NCBI GenBank assembly: GCA_034509425.1
Contig: JAVTVJ010000295.1
Location: 62,001 to 126,000 of the forward strand
From: Eopsaltria australis
Taxonomy: Eukaryota; Chordata; Aves; Passeriformes; Petroicidae
Length of the DNA: 64,000 nt
Reading direction: 5' to 3'
Of this stretch, positions 13,529-24,350 are shown in pieces. Both the position numbers and the translations under genes were made by a program. How positions within the stretch are numbered: the stretch's first letter is position 1; every line of letters starts with the position of its first letter. Under the pieces are notes generated by a model. The model searched no databases, had not been told where the DNA came from, and saw only the letters and a program-made list of their open reading frames with translations.

Positions 13529-13582
13529 CACCCCCCCCCCCCCCCAAAAGAAAACAAACCCAAAAAACCCCCCCAAACAAAT
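13529..13582. repeat. Poly-C tract followed by an A/C-rich tail
   Basis: Fifteen consecutive C at 13531-13545 are followed by an A/C-only stretch with a further run of seven C, so the minus strand carries long G runs. Open frames that cross it (13371-13616 on +, 13358-13576 on -) are composition artefacts. Homopolymer C of this length is mutation-prone, and the stated length may be a sequencing approximation. Confidence 0.9.
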
Positions 13583-13692
13583 CAGTGGACATTCTTATCT
13601 AGGAGCAGGAACATAGCAATGAAGCATTAAGGTTTCTGTATTCTGTATTTTAGAAATAAGAAGTCTAGAGCTATGTAAATAGACATACTCAT

Positions 13693-13710
13693 ATGATGAT
13701 GATGATGATG
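13693..13710. repeat. (ATG)6 trinucleotide microsatellite
   Basis: Six perfect copies of ATG, equivalent to CAT on the other strand. The neighbouring sequence is unique, and no gene overlaps it. Confidence 0.95.
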
Positions 13711-14227
13711 TCTCAGTAGAATCAGTATAACTTTGTACTTTTGAATCTTGTCCCAGTCTAACCTCTTTTGTTTTCATCTATCTTATGGTGCTTAAGAGAT
13801 CAGTAACTTAAGATATCAGATACTTTATTAATTGTCTGGTAACCATAATTGCCAAGTATTTTAAAAAATCATAATTTCTCAGAAAATGCCTTTTGTTTAC
13901 ATTAAGAACTCAATAATGCTTCATGAGTTCAGTCCAAAAGCACCAATTATTCTGACAGATACATTCAGAAATAAAACTGGTAATGAAAAACAGGTCTCAG
14001 GTTATTAGCTTAAAATTTAACATTAACAAGAGTACAATACCCAAAACCAAACAAAAAATCCACTAAGGAAAATGAAGAAAATCTGGGTATTCAGTTATCT
14101 ATATGGAAATATCCTGTGGTTTTCACTCTACGTATAAGTCACAAAAAGAGAATTTTATGGACAAGTCATCCCTTAGCTGATCCATGCAGAATATTCAGAA
14201 AAATCACTTGTCTTCAATCTAGTTCTC
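13711..14227. other. Unique sequence up to the LTR boundary
   Basis: Nothing recognisable. The last five bases, TTCTC at 14223-14227, are the left copy of the target-site duplication of the adjoining LTR. Confidence 0.55.
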
Positions 14228-15419
14228 TGTCTTGGTTTGAAAGACAGGTGTCTGCCAGGGAAGGTGAGAACCTCCCTTGGAATTGAGACTATGACTCTCT
14301 TTCCTCCAAATTATTATAATTTGAAATTAAGGGGCTCTCAGGCAAAAATATGGGAAAAGGAATAACAGTTTTTTACTAGTACATATGTGTATAAGAAGGC
14401 AAACAAACAACAATGAAAGAAACAACAAACAACTCCCCCAGAAAACCCAATGAAGAGTCTGTTCCCGCTCTCGGGGCACTTTCCCCTTTGGTGCAGTTCC
14501 GCTCGCAGCCGGCAGGGGCGCTGCTGGCTCCCGGTGGGCGGGGCAGGTGCGGTGATTCCCCCGCGGCTGCAGGGGGCGCTGTGGGGCGAGCACGGGGAGC
14601 ACGCGGCAGTGGCGGCTTGGCCGAGACGGGAAGGGATGGAAAAGGAGCTTTGCTTTACAAACTCCCTGGGGCAGGCAGGCTCCATGCCCCAGCAGGACTC
14701 TGAGAAGCAGCAAGCTGGAACGGCAGGAACGAGCAAAATCCCAGGGTGGTAGACAAGAGAGGTATCAGAAGCTCGGCAGCTGTAGCTGTAACTGAGGGGC
14801 CTCCTGGCAGGCTGGGGGTTGGGGCTACAGCGAAAAACCCTGGAGCAGTGGCGAAGAAATGGTGGAGGCTGGGCATTGGCAGTGGCTCCCGAACACAAAC
14901 AGTACCGGGAAAGGCTCCCTGGGAGGGTGAAGGGGCTTGGGGATCACAGGGTTTCCCTGGGGCACCCCAGCAGATGGTGAAAGTCCCTCTTTTAGTGAGG
15001 TGGATGTTAATGAGGTCCCAGTTCAGTGGCTGCTCTCATGAGCAAAGGCCCATCCACGGCAGAAGAAGCAGGACTGGGCTGGGTTCTGGCAGTGGCAGCA
15101 AATTTTCCTCCCAGTAAGCAGCAGTTTGACCGTCCTCTTCTGAAGCCGAGAGAGCAAGAGAGCTGGCAGCTGCCCCAGCCCCTCCCCACCCCTTTTTCTT
15201 TTCTTTTTTTTTTTTTTTCCCCTTTTTCTTTTCAGCCCCATTTCTCACGGTATCTCTGTCCCTCTGAGAGAAACCCTCAGGTAAGAGAGTAGCCAGCTGC
15301 ACCTTTCCCAGGGCAATTTCTTTTGTCTCTCCGAAGTACCTGGTCATTATTGTCTTTCAGCAACAAAATGGGAGAAAATTCCCTAAGAGAATGAAAAGGA
15401 AAAACCCTAACCTCCAATA
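14228..15419 (-). mobile_element. Solo LTR of an endogenous retrovirus (ERVL-like), with target-site duplication
   Basis: The element starts with TGTCTTGG at 14228 and ends with CCTCCAATA at 15419. It is flanked by the same five bases, TTCTC, at 14223-14227 and 15420-15424. Read on the minus strand it is TATTGG...CCAAGACA, so the expected terminal TG appears to have mutated to TA. A 5-bp duplication is usual for ERVL-type integrations. The 1.2 kb body has a GC-rich centre (about 14460-15180), unlike the surrounding AT-rich DNA, with CpGs and a T-rich tract at about 15190-15233. Minus orientation is inferred from a degenerate polyadenylation-like AGTAAA near 14376 and from resemblance to passerine LTRs. 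No internal retroviral genes remain, so it is a solo LTR left by recombination. Open frames inside (for example 14338-14898 and 14746-15117) are composition artefacts. Confidence 0.85.
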
Positions 15420-15592
15420 TTCTCCTTGTATCAGTCAAGCAAGTAACATCAGTTATAGAAATTAGTTAGGAGATTGTTAGTGTACATCAGTAACAAAAAA
15501 GAAACACCATAATTTGTTTCCATTATTAGCTTTCATCTTTCCCATTATAAAACTTCAAAACATTATGGCCAATTTCTGAATAAATTAAGGGA
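15420..15592. other. Short unique segment right of the LTR
   Basis: It begins with the right copy of the duplication TTCTC (15420-15424). Nothing else is recognised. Confidence 0.5.
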
Positions 15593-15650
15593 TTGTGTCA
15601 TGGATAGGACTTGATGATCTCTCAAGGTCCTTTCTAACCTTATATTTCAT
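15593..15650 (+). mobile_element. CR1 LINE 3' tail fragment
   Basis: The stretch with gatgatctctcaaggtcctt (about 15615-15634) matches the conserved 3' untranslated tail of CR1 that precedes the terminal octamers. The octamers themselves are degraded. It is very short and carries no coding sequence; assignment is by pattern recognition. Confidence 0.6.
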
Positions 15651-18600
15651 TGGTGAGACTTCATAGGGCCCTATGCCTGATAAACCTCTTTTCTGGAAAG
15701 GACGTTAATGTGCTCTCAAGATATTAGCCACATACATAGTAAGAAGCCCAGACGTTTGTTAGGTAAGGTATTTCTGGAAAAGTAATTTCAAGAGAGATGA
15801 AGGCAGCATTCCATGTTTGGCAAGGAAGCAACAGGTTCCAGTTATCTCAGCAAGTCTATCAAGCTTCATACATCAGAAGATATAAGTCCTGCCAATCTTA
15901 ATGAGTAGAAAATTCCTTGCTCAAGCATGGAATAAAGGTATGTCTGACATGTACCTGTAGTTGGTAGAGTCTATCTGTCATCTCAGAGCACAGACATGGT
16001 CAGGGCTGGTATGTGACTCAGAAAAGCAAGAAAAAAAATTCACTCCCAGAGATCAAACTGTCCATCAAAGACAATTCTTTCCTGACCCCTTTGGATTATT
16101 AAAGGAAACTCCGAAGTACCAAATGTGATTACATTCATTAGCATAATACAAAACTGCAACTGTTAGAGTAATGTCACTCTTCATTTTTTTTTAGTAAAAT
16201 AGGTATAAGAAATTATATCTTACTAGTTAGCACGATTTAATACACTTGTGTATTCCCAGTGTTAGATCAGATATAAATGCTGATATCAAAGTGAGTCCAG
16301 CTGGCAACTGGATCTGGATGTAGCTTCCATCACTCAATTTTTAATAAAAGTGTCATTTCTTCTTGGTATGAAAAAGAGATAAAAAATTTGTTGTAGTGAT
16401 TTTGGTTCTCTCCCCTACCCACATTTTAAGCAGTAATAATTTTGAGGATTTTTATTCTGCAAATTCCATTAATCCCAGTTTTTCTAAGCAATACAGAGTA
16501 TATTTAGCCAAAATTAATACTTGCATAAATTAATCTGGTTCTAGGTCAGTGTGATTTTCTGAGTTTCTTTACAAGTGTGATTGCTGCTGCCAACCATTCG
16601 AAAATCTTCTTCTGCAATCATTCAGAGTAGCAATAGCAAAGGTACTGGGTCTTGTGGAAAAAAAAATGCCCACTGTTGATTCACAACAGAATTCCGCAAA
16701 TCATTAGAAATCCATTAAGGGTAAGGCAAGGTTTCTTTGAGATATCTCATACTTTTTGAGTTCTAGTAGACTTTTGAGTATATGCCATGCATGGCTTTTT
16801 ATCTGAGGAGTAGTATTCAAACATTCTAGAAGGTGTAGAATTCCTGTGGATAAGAAGATCTCTTAGCACTTACTTTGTCTGCAAGGCCATTAGACTCCTC
16901 TGTACCCTGGCCTGAGGTCCCTTTAGTCACTCAGGAGATAAACTGCTGGATGAAAATGAGCAGCACTTCTATTACCAGGGTAAGTGCTTAGCTCCAGGTC
17001 CTCAATGCTTTTAAATGCATCTAATCAGACAACTGCTCTGCATAACTTATTCAACCTCCTGGAAATATCTGCTCATTGCACATACCAAATGGTGTATGGT
17101 CCATTAATAATGGTCCATTATTAGCTCAGCCACATCTTCACTTACCCTTACATCTGTCTGTAAGCATAGGCGCATCTATATTTGCTATTTATCCTTGTGG
17201 GGCTCTCCTCTTCACAGATTTTTTTTACTGATGAGGATATGGTTTGATTCTAAGTATAAAGTAAGAATGATAATATTAAGTAAAATATTAATAAGCAAAA
17301 ACATACTGAAAAAAATTTATAGCATGTCATATTATGATAATACAATGAAACCATGAAATTGATTTAGTATGGATTTTCTTGTTTTCATGCTTTAAGCTGA
17401 TCTTCAGAAAAGCGAAGAAGGGACTTTTCTCCTTTTCATTAATGCCTCCTGCATTCCCAAAATGTTCAGGTGTATTGTTGAAGCCTTTAGTCTTTCTCTG
17501 CATATCAAGTACTGATTGATTCCAGAAGCAGGAGACTGGTTGACTAAGAATCAGATCTGTTATATAAATCTTTGGTCGAAGAGATTTGGAGTATCTTGGC
17601 TTTTTTGGGAAAGGGAGTACTATTTTAACAAAAATCTAGTCTGAGTTATATCTTGGAATCCCATTTTTGTCATTCTGTCTTTACCAAGGATTGCATTTAG
17701 CCCAGTTAGAGTTAAAAAGCATGAAATGAAATTCTCAGTATTTATTTAACATGTTCATGTAAATTTGTCAATTAGAAGTTAATGTTAACGAAAAGCTCAT
17801 TCTTGTTAATTTTTAACTGCTGTTAAGGATTTTGATTCAGAATATTTTAGCACTGCAGCATGATCTTTAAAACATCTCAAAGTAATTTTCTGGTTATGAA
17901 TGAGATTTTTCTCTACTGAGTGGTCCTGTATGCCCACTATCCACACGGATACTTGATAGATTTGCTTGCTTCCTCTTGGATCATTTCCCAGATTAGTAGA
18001 TGGCATACATCCATACCAAGTCTGTGTGAGACCATCTTTACAAAATCTAGGGATTTTACTTTTATCAGGATCATGTGTTTGTTTGACTTGAGGTAGGGAT
18101 GTTTAAACAACAGAATAAATTAATGTATTTAAAAAAAATTTAGTTTGACACTCGTCCACAAAACCAGCCTCTGCATTTTTCATCTGCTCTTAGCACAAAA
18201 AATTGTTCATGCAGAAAACACTGCTATACTGAATTTTCTCTGCATTAAGGTTACTGTGAAAAAATACAGTGATTGTATAGCTGTGAGGAGAAAAATCGTA
18301 ACAACAAAGTAAGAAAAAAATTATGTGGCCTTCAAAATACCAGAGTCACTGAAATCCTTGTTTAGTAAACGGTGCTTGTACGTCACATCAAAAACCGATC
18401 TCTCAGTTCAGATGAACACTTGAATTCCTCAGAAACACCAGCAGTATTTTGTTTAGTTATAAACATAATTGAACATTCATAGACCTTTCTCTTTAATAAT
18501 TTATTTCCATGAGAAGGAAGTAAAATCAACTTTTCACAAGATGCTTATGTGCTACATAAGATAGCAAAAAACTTTCATTGTGATGTTTGAGTGTTTATTT

Positions 18601-19061
18601 CTGACTGCTGTATGGGCAAATCCTGTAACTACCTGCTGACTACTGAAAGACATTCAGATGGATAACAAATAGATTGAGCTCATTATAGTAGTGCACTTCA
18701 TGAAAGGTCCTGTGGTTAATAAGTCAGTTTCTTATTGCTACACTGTTAACATGACAATGACCACAAGTTATCTTTCTTTTCGCCACAGGTTCTGGCAAGA
18801 ACTCTTCTGATACCGTCCTGGTAACTCAGAAGGCTTTTATATTTTAAAGATGTTGAAAAATATTGTAGGATTGAAATTATCTTCCTAATGCTTTTACATA
18901 TTTTGCTTTTCCTTTAGGGACTGGTATCTGTCTCCTCATTATAAGGAAGAGATAACATTTTTGCATTTGCTTTATGAATTAGATCTGGAGAACTCCCCAA
19001 TAACTCAACTCAGAAACATCTAAACCCCTGAGTTTATAATACCACAATCTTAAGTATCACC
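15651..19061. other. Unique AT-rich sequence, no gene seen
   Basis: No recognised exon, RNA or repeat family. The minus-strand frame at 17806-18006 has no domain. AATAAA-like and TATA-like words occur at the rate expected for AT-rich DNA. Confidence 0.55.
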
Positions 19062-19581
19062 TGTGCAGGGACTGTCCCGGTGGACAGAGACCGGCAGCAT
19101 GTCCCAGAAGTGTCCCTTGGGGAGCCACTCTGGTGGGGCTGCTTTAGCTCCTGCTGCTGCACTCTGCTCCCCTGCCGGTGGGCACAGTAAGGCAAGCCTA
19201 AGCAGGTCCAGGGGTAAAAAAAAGGGAGGGATCTTCTGTATGGGTATCCAAGAAGTATATTAAGGGCTCCCTGCTTGAATGGGTCTAGGGACAGAAAACC
19301 CAGAACAAAAAAAAAGCACAGAGTTTTATACAGCAGCAAACAACCAATCAGCTGAGGGACATGGGGGAAGGTGGGACAAGCTTACATAGCCCAATGAGGG
19401 GAGGGAAGGGGAGGAGAGAACCACAACCAATGGGGTATCGAGTAACATAGAACTTTCTAGATACAGATACATATGCATAAGGGATGGAGAGCCAATAGTC
19501 CAATCATGGGGGTACAATTAACATGTGGAAGAAACTATTATCCTCCAGAGGGAAAGGGAGGATTTTCAAACCCGAGCAACA
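19062..19581 (-). mobile_element. Endogenous retrovirus LTR with CCAAT/TATA promoter, minus orientation
   Basis: On the minus strand this 520-base segment runs from TGTTGCTCGGG to CCCTGCACA, giving TG...CA termini. Five CCAAT words on the plus strand, ATTGG on the minus (19344, 19391, 19427, 19492, 19500), lie upstream of a TATA box (TATAAAA on minus, 19324-19330) in the U3-to-R order of a retroviral promoter. Downstream on the minus strand are an AATATA that could act as a weak polyadenylation signal (near 19257) and a GC-richer U5-like end. No matching target-site duplication was found outside the termini, so the boundaries are provisional, or the copy is one LTR of a broken provirus whose internal part would lie to the right. 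Open frames inside (19034-19339 and 19326-19517) are not convincing genes. Confidence 0.65.
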
Positions 19582-20069
19582 CTCCACCATGGCCCCTTAG
19601 ATCCCTTGGGACCTTCCGGATCTTCCTGGGCCTCAGTGGTAGCCTCAATGGCTGCCACATTTAAGTTCCATGTTCACTGTGGAAATTTATGGCATCACTG
19701 CGGTAGTCTCTTAGACTTTTCTGAAGGTTTCTGGGATGAGGAAATAGCCCCTGTGGGTTGACATTGGGTGCTGTAGGTCAGATGGTTATTTTTGCTTGTT
19801 TTCTTCAACATGCTGAGTTCAAACCTTCCCAGTGCTCTATTTTTTCCATCCAAAGGGCAGGAACATAATTTTGAACTGAGTGATTGTAGCACTAGCTTTC
19901 ACTCATCTTTAAGGAACAGGTCATTCATAATAGTTATATTAAGCTGTAAATAAGCATTCTTCATGGAACGTTTAGAGGAGTGCCTTTTTGCAGACACAGT
20001 GATTTTTTTATTTTGGCTGAGTAATGTTTGTTGTTCTGTTTGATTGTTTTGTGTTTCTTTTTTTACCTG
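19582..20069. other. Possible retroviral internal remnant or unique spacer
   Basis: If the LTR on its left is a minus-strand 3' LTR, this stretch is where internal provirus sequence would sit. It is somewhat GC-richer at 19582-19760 and then returns to AT-rich. No retroviral protein motif was recognised, so its origin is undecided. Confidence 0.3.
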
Positions 20070-20573
20070 TTGCTAGCTAAGCTCAGGAAGAAGTTCATTT
20101 GCAGTGTTAAGCCCATGGCCTGGCTCAAAGGCACAAGGGTTGGAGACTGTTCATGGAAACACCTTTAATTTATTGCAACCCATGATTTGAGTTCTACGTT
20201 ATAGGAATGCCTATAACAAGAACTATCTGGACCAGTGGTGGATGAGCGTCACTCGAGGGAGTGCAAGTGCAGCTACAACCCGATATCTGAGCTGGCTTTG
20301 GTACCCAGTAACTCCAGACAACACACACCTCTCTTGTCCTGAGTGGCCACTAAGACAGGTGGAGCCTCAAGTCATGGACTGAATGAACATGGTGGGCAAT
20401 TGTGGGCATTTTACAGATATTTTATAGGGGTGGTCTGGGGAGTGGGGGAATCATATCAGCATATCCATATTCTGGCAGGTAGGAGGAAGGGGGGTGACAT
20501 TTCAAGTGATGCTTGTCTTACCAGGTCACAGTCACACGTGATAGAGCTCTGCTCTCCTGAGGGTGGCTAAACA
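20070..20573 (-). mobile_element. LTR-like segment, minus orientation (tentative)
   Basis: Read on the minus strand, a TATAAAA at about 20421-20428 is followed about 250 bases later by AATAAA at about 20170-20175, the spacing of promoter to polyadenylation signal in a retroviral LTR. The segment is GC-richer than its flanks and may start, on the minus strand, at TGTTTAGCC (20565-20573). No target-site duplication was identified and the left end is uncertain. It could belong with the LTR at 19062-19581 or be a separate insertion. Confidence 0.4.
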
Positions 20574-20679
20574 CCTCTCTGCCCATAGGAAGCAATGAAT
20601 TAATTCTTTGGTTTAGTTTGCTTGCACGTATGGCTTTTGCTTTATTTATTGAACTGTTTTAATCTCAATCCATGAGTTT

Positions 20680-21762
20680 CTTATGGACTGTTAGACAGAG
20701 AAGGAATTGTCTGGATGGCTGCATTCAGTTGCAGTCAATGGCTTAATGACCAAATGGAAATTTGTAACTAATCATGTCCCTTAATGCACCAATACTATTT
20801 AATATCTTCCTTAATTACATAAACAGTGAGATTTAATGCACCCTCAATAAGTTGCAGATGATGCCAAGCAGACCAGTGTGGCTGATCTGGTAGAATGAAG
20901 GGATACCATCCAGAGGGTCCTTAGCAGGCTTGAGGAGTGGCCTACGATAACTTAATTAACTTTAACAAAATCAAGTCCTAGGTCCAAGGTACTGCATCTG
21001 AATTAGGGCAACCTCCAATATCCATAGAGACTGGATGATTACTTGATTGACAGCAACTTGAGGGGAAGAACTTGGGAATACTGCTTGTTGTAAAATTGTA
21101 TATTAGCTGGCAATGTGTACTTGCAGCCCAGAAAGTCAATCATATAGTGGTGCCTCCAATGCGGTGTTCCTGGAGTGATTGTCCCTCTCTACTCCACTCT
21201 TCTGAGACTTCACCTGGAGTACTGAGTCCAGCTCTGTAATCCCAGCACAAAGATTTGGATCTGTTTGAGCAGTCCAGAGGAGTCCACAAAAATGATCAGG
21301 GCTGGAGCACCTCTCCCATGAAAACAGTCTGAGAGACTTGCTATTGTCTGAGCAACTTGGGGTTGCTCAGCCTGGAGAGGAGAAGGCTCTGAGAACAACT
21401 TGTTAGAGACAATATATGTAAAATAGATTTATAAGAAAGGTGGATAAAACCTTCCACCAAGGCCTGTAGTGAAAGGACAAGAGTTATTGGTTTTAAGCTA
21501 AACCCATATCAGTTTTTACTGTATGTTATGAAAAAATTTTTTTACATCGAGGATGGCAAAACACTTGAACAGATTGCCCAGAAAAGTTGTGGTTGTCCAA
21601 TTGCTAGCAGTGTTCAAAGTCAGATTAGGTGGGCTTTGAGTGACCTGATCTAGTGAAATATGTCCTTGCCCATGACAGGAGTCTTGGACTAGATGATCTT
21701 TGAACGTGCCTCCCAACCCAAAACAAAAACATTCTGTAATTCCATAGTTCTGTGATTCTCTG
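20680..21762 (+). mobile_element. CR1 LINE, 3' portion with intact 3' terminus
   Basis: The plus strand reads as CR1 from the reverse-transcriptase LDG-IQ segment (about 20709-20725) through a decayed SGVPQGS/LFNIF region near 20775-20820, the post-catalytic ADTPEG-like region, and the C-terminal region with cagcctggagaggagaaggc at 21368-21387. It then runs into the 3' tail with ggactagatgatctttgaac (21687-21706). It ends in degenerate octamers of the ATTCTGTG type at about 21732-21762, the normal CR1 3' end. The 5' part is missing, as is typical of LINE insertion, and multiple stops show it is old. It sits just right of the LTR cluster. Confidence 0.92.
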
Positions 21763-24110
21763 ATAAGCATGAAGTAGTTTAGCTATTAAACACTGTTTTT
21801 GTTAACCCAGATTTTTCATTCATCTGTCTCTATCACTAGGGACCTATTCTAATTTTTAATGAACATTTTTTGACCTTGTTAATTTCTTTATCCTTGTCTT
21901 GCTGTTGTGCAGTCTTTTTAATTATTCCCCTATACCTGACGCAGAAATCATTAGTGTAAGTGTTCATTAGATTTAAGTACTCTTTAAGATAAATAATGTA
22001 AACATAGTTCAAAATTTGCATGGGTATATCACATATGTATGTAAATGAAAATAATTTAGACATGGCAGATACTCTGCTAAGCTTCTAAACCCAGGGAAGG
22101 AAAATAATCACAGAAGACTTAAACTGGTTTCAAAATGATTGGAAGAGTTTCCAACAGATCAGCCAAATGTTTTGGATTATTTTTGCAGGTAGATATTTAA
22201 GTGGAAAATAACTTTTTCCTGGTTTCAATATAAATTAAGCCAAATTTTTACATAGTACTGAGATCTTGTCATAGGATACATGCCTAACTTCATTTGTGTT
22301 TTACATGAAGTCACATAGAAAACAAAAGTAAACATCAAGGTATCAAACATTGTTTATTCACATTGTGTTTTAAGTTTTTAAAGATTCTTTTGAAATCTGT
22401 TGTCTGCGTTTATAATATTTCCAAATAAAATATTCTTCCTGACTGTTTTATTCTGAAGTTGTTTTAGCATAACATTTTCTACTTACACGAGTATGAGATT
22501 TTACAGTTAGCAGAATTTAAGGCATTTTTCTATGTGAATGAAATATATTGTTGAGCTAAATAAGAAGCCAAATAAATCCACCTCCAGAACCCCAAATAAA
22601 ACAAAAAATAAAATTAGAAAAAATAATCAAGTAACCCTTGTGCTACTCAAGTATTAATAATATCTTGCTTGTTAAAAGAGAGATCATGTTCCATCCATGT
22701 TCCCAGAATGAAAACTGACAGTGACAGATTACCATACCAGAGAACAACTTGCCCTTCCACTGAGTACCTCAGCTGATGGAAAAAAGGTTTGGAAAAAGAG
22801 TTATGCTGATGACATGTTTATACCAGATTTACTTGTATTTTGAGTAACTTTCTTCTGTCCATTTAACTACAGAGAATTTCACCACTTACATGAAAGATGA
22901 ATTTGGTCTCATGGGCTGAAATTTTATAGTCAGTGACGGAAAAGTCAACACCATCAAAATGGGATGAAAAATGAGATTCTGCCCCTACTACATAATATTA
23001 TACATTTCCACACACTGAAGAGAATAAGACAATATCTTGCATCATTTCCTTGTTTCACTAAGCTCAAAATAGAAAGCTTTTTTTTCCTTCGGCAACTGGA
23101 ATTCAAGAAAGTGAAGACTAGAACTGAGTAATTTTCTTCCTCTGGTGAAGGAATCCCAGACTGAAAGTACTCTTTATCTTACCTCTTCTACCATTAGATT
23201 CTCTCTCTCCCAGCTTAAGCCAATAAGAACTTCGTTTCACATTAGTATCATTCAGAAGTGGAAAATAAGAGGACAGCTTGAGGGTGAAATTGAATTACCA
23301 AACTGATTCCCCCCTTCGATTTAGTACTTCATGTGGGCTTTTCCCCCCCACACAGCATATATGTGATAATTATCAGGATAAGAGCTAAGTAAACATTAGA
23401 CATGAAGAACTTCAAAAGAATCAGGACATTGTAATTTTTTACATTCTTCCAACACTTCCTCTGTGGTCATTTTATGCTTTCAGATCTGTTGTAGCACATT
23501 TAAAATGCTGACTTCTAGCTATAATTTTTCACCACTTACATATGTTAAACATTCTTACTGAAGGCACTTTATTCTTCACTTTGTTCTCTTAAGCTATCAT
23601 TATTCTTATGGTGTTTAAGTACGCATTTCTTTGTCCGCAGTTGTTCAAATTCCTTTCAGGTTGGCAGTCTTCCTGCCAAGGATAATAGTAAAATGATACA
23701 GTGAAGAGTAGCAGCAGACAGTCCTTCAGAAAATCCTTGAAAGGCTCAAATTAGAGATGCTTTATATATTTATTTTTTCAAATGTTCAATTTACAATGCA
23801 GTTATGATCCTACTGAAACATTATTCCTTATTTCTCAAGAGTCAGGCAGTCCGTGTCGTATAATGTGGCTAAACTATTTTATGCCTCCCCTTCTATGTTG
23901 TCTAACCTGTGCTAATTGAAATGTTTATAAAATGCTGATACTGAAATATTGCAGCTTAACAGTTCAATAGTTCTTTAATGAGCCCTCTGTTTTATTAATA
24001 AAATGATTTATAGAAATATTTAATCTTGCTGATTTACCATTAGTATTAATGAGTCTATTTATTAAGCACTCTATTTCTGAATGCTACAAAGATACAAACC
24101 CTGTAAAACA
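21763..24110. other. Unique AT-rich sequence, no gene seen
   Basis: No recognised feature. The minus-strand frame at 21836-22063 has no domain. A short run of eight C occurs near 23342-23349. Confidence 0.55.
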
Positions 24111-24350
24111 TGCAGTATCTCGTACTAAGTTATTTTGTATTTAGAGCAAATGAATGGTTTTGAAATCTCACAGCTTTTCCTCAGTGAAACACAGTTATTC
24201 ATTAGCATAAAACTAATTGACTCTTTTATATGCAGTATCTTTGTACTAAGTTATTTTATATTTAGAGGGAATCAATGGTGTGAAATCTCACAGTTTTCCC
24301 CCCATGAAACAGAGTTATTCATTAACATGGAACTAGAAGACTCTTTTATA
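24111..24350. repeat. Two-copy 120-bp tandem duplication
   Basis: Copy 1 is 24111-24230 and copy 2 is 24231-24350. Each begins TGCAGTATCT and ends CTCTTTTATA. By eye the two agree at roughly 80-85 percent of positions, with two compensating single-base indels. Shared anchors include gtactaagttatttt, gaaatctcacag and agttattcatta. The reading frame at 24135-24353 spans both copies, but this is a consequence of the unit being divisible by three and is not evidence of a protein. Confidence 0.93.

Noticed and set aside
14338..14898. 186-codon minus-strand frame with Pro/Ser/Cys-rich translation, plus several overlapping frames on both strands
   Set aside because: It lies inside the GC-rich body of a solo LTR bounded by a target-site duplication. 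Low stop-codon density from GC content explains the open frames.
19062..19661. A TTAAG direct repeat (19050-19054 and 19661-19665) as a possible target-site duplication of the 19 kb LTR
   Set aside because: Using it would give an element without TG...CA ends, and TTAAG is common by chance. The termini at 19062 and 19581 fit LTR structure better.
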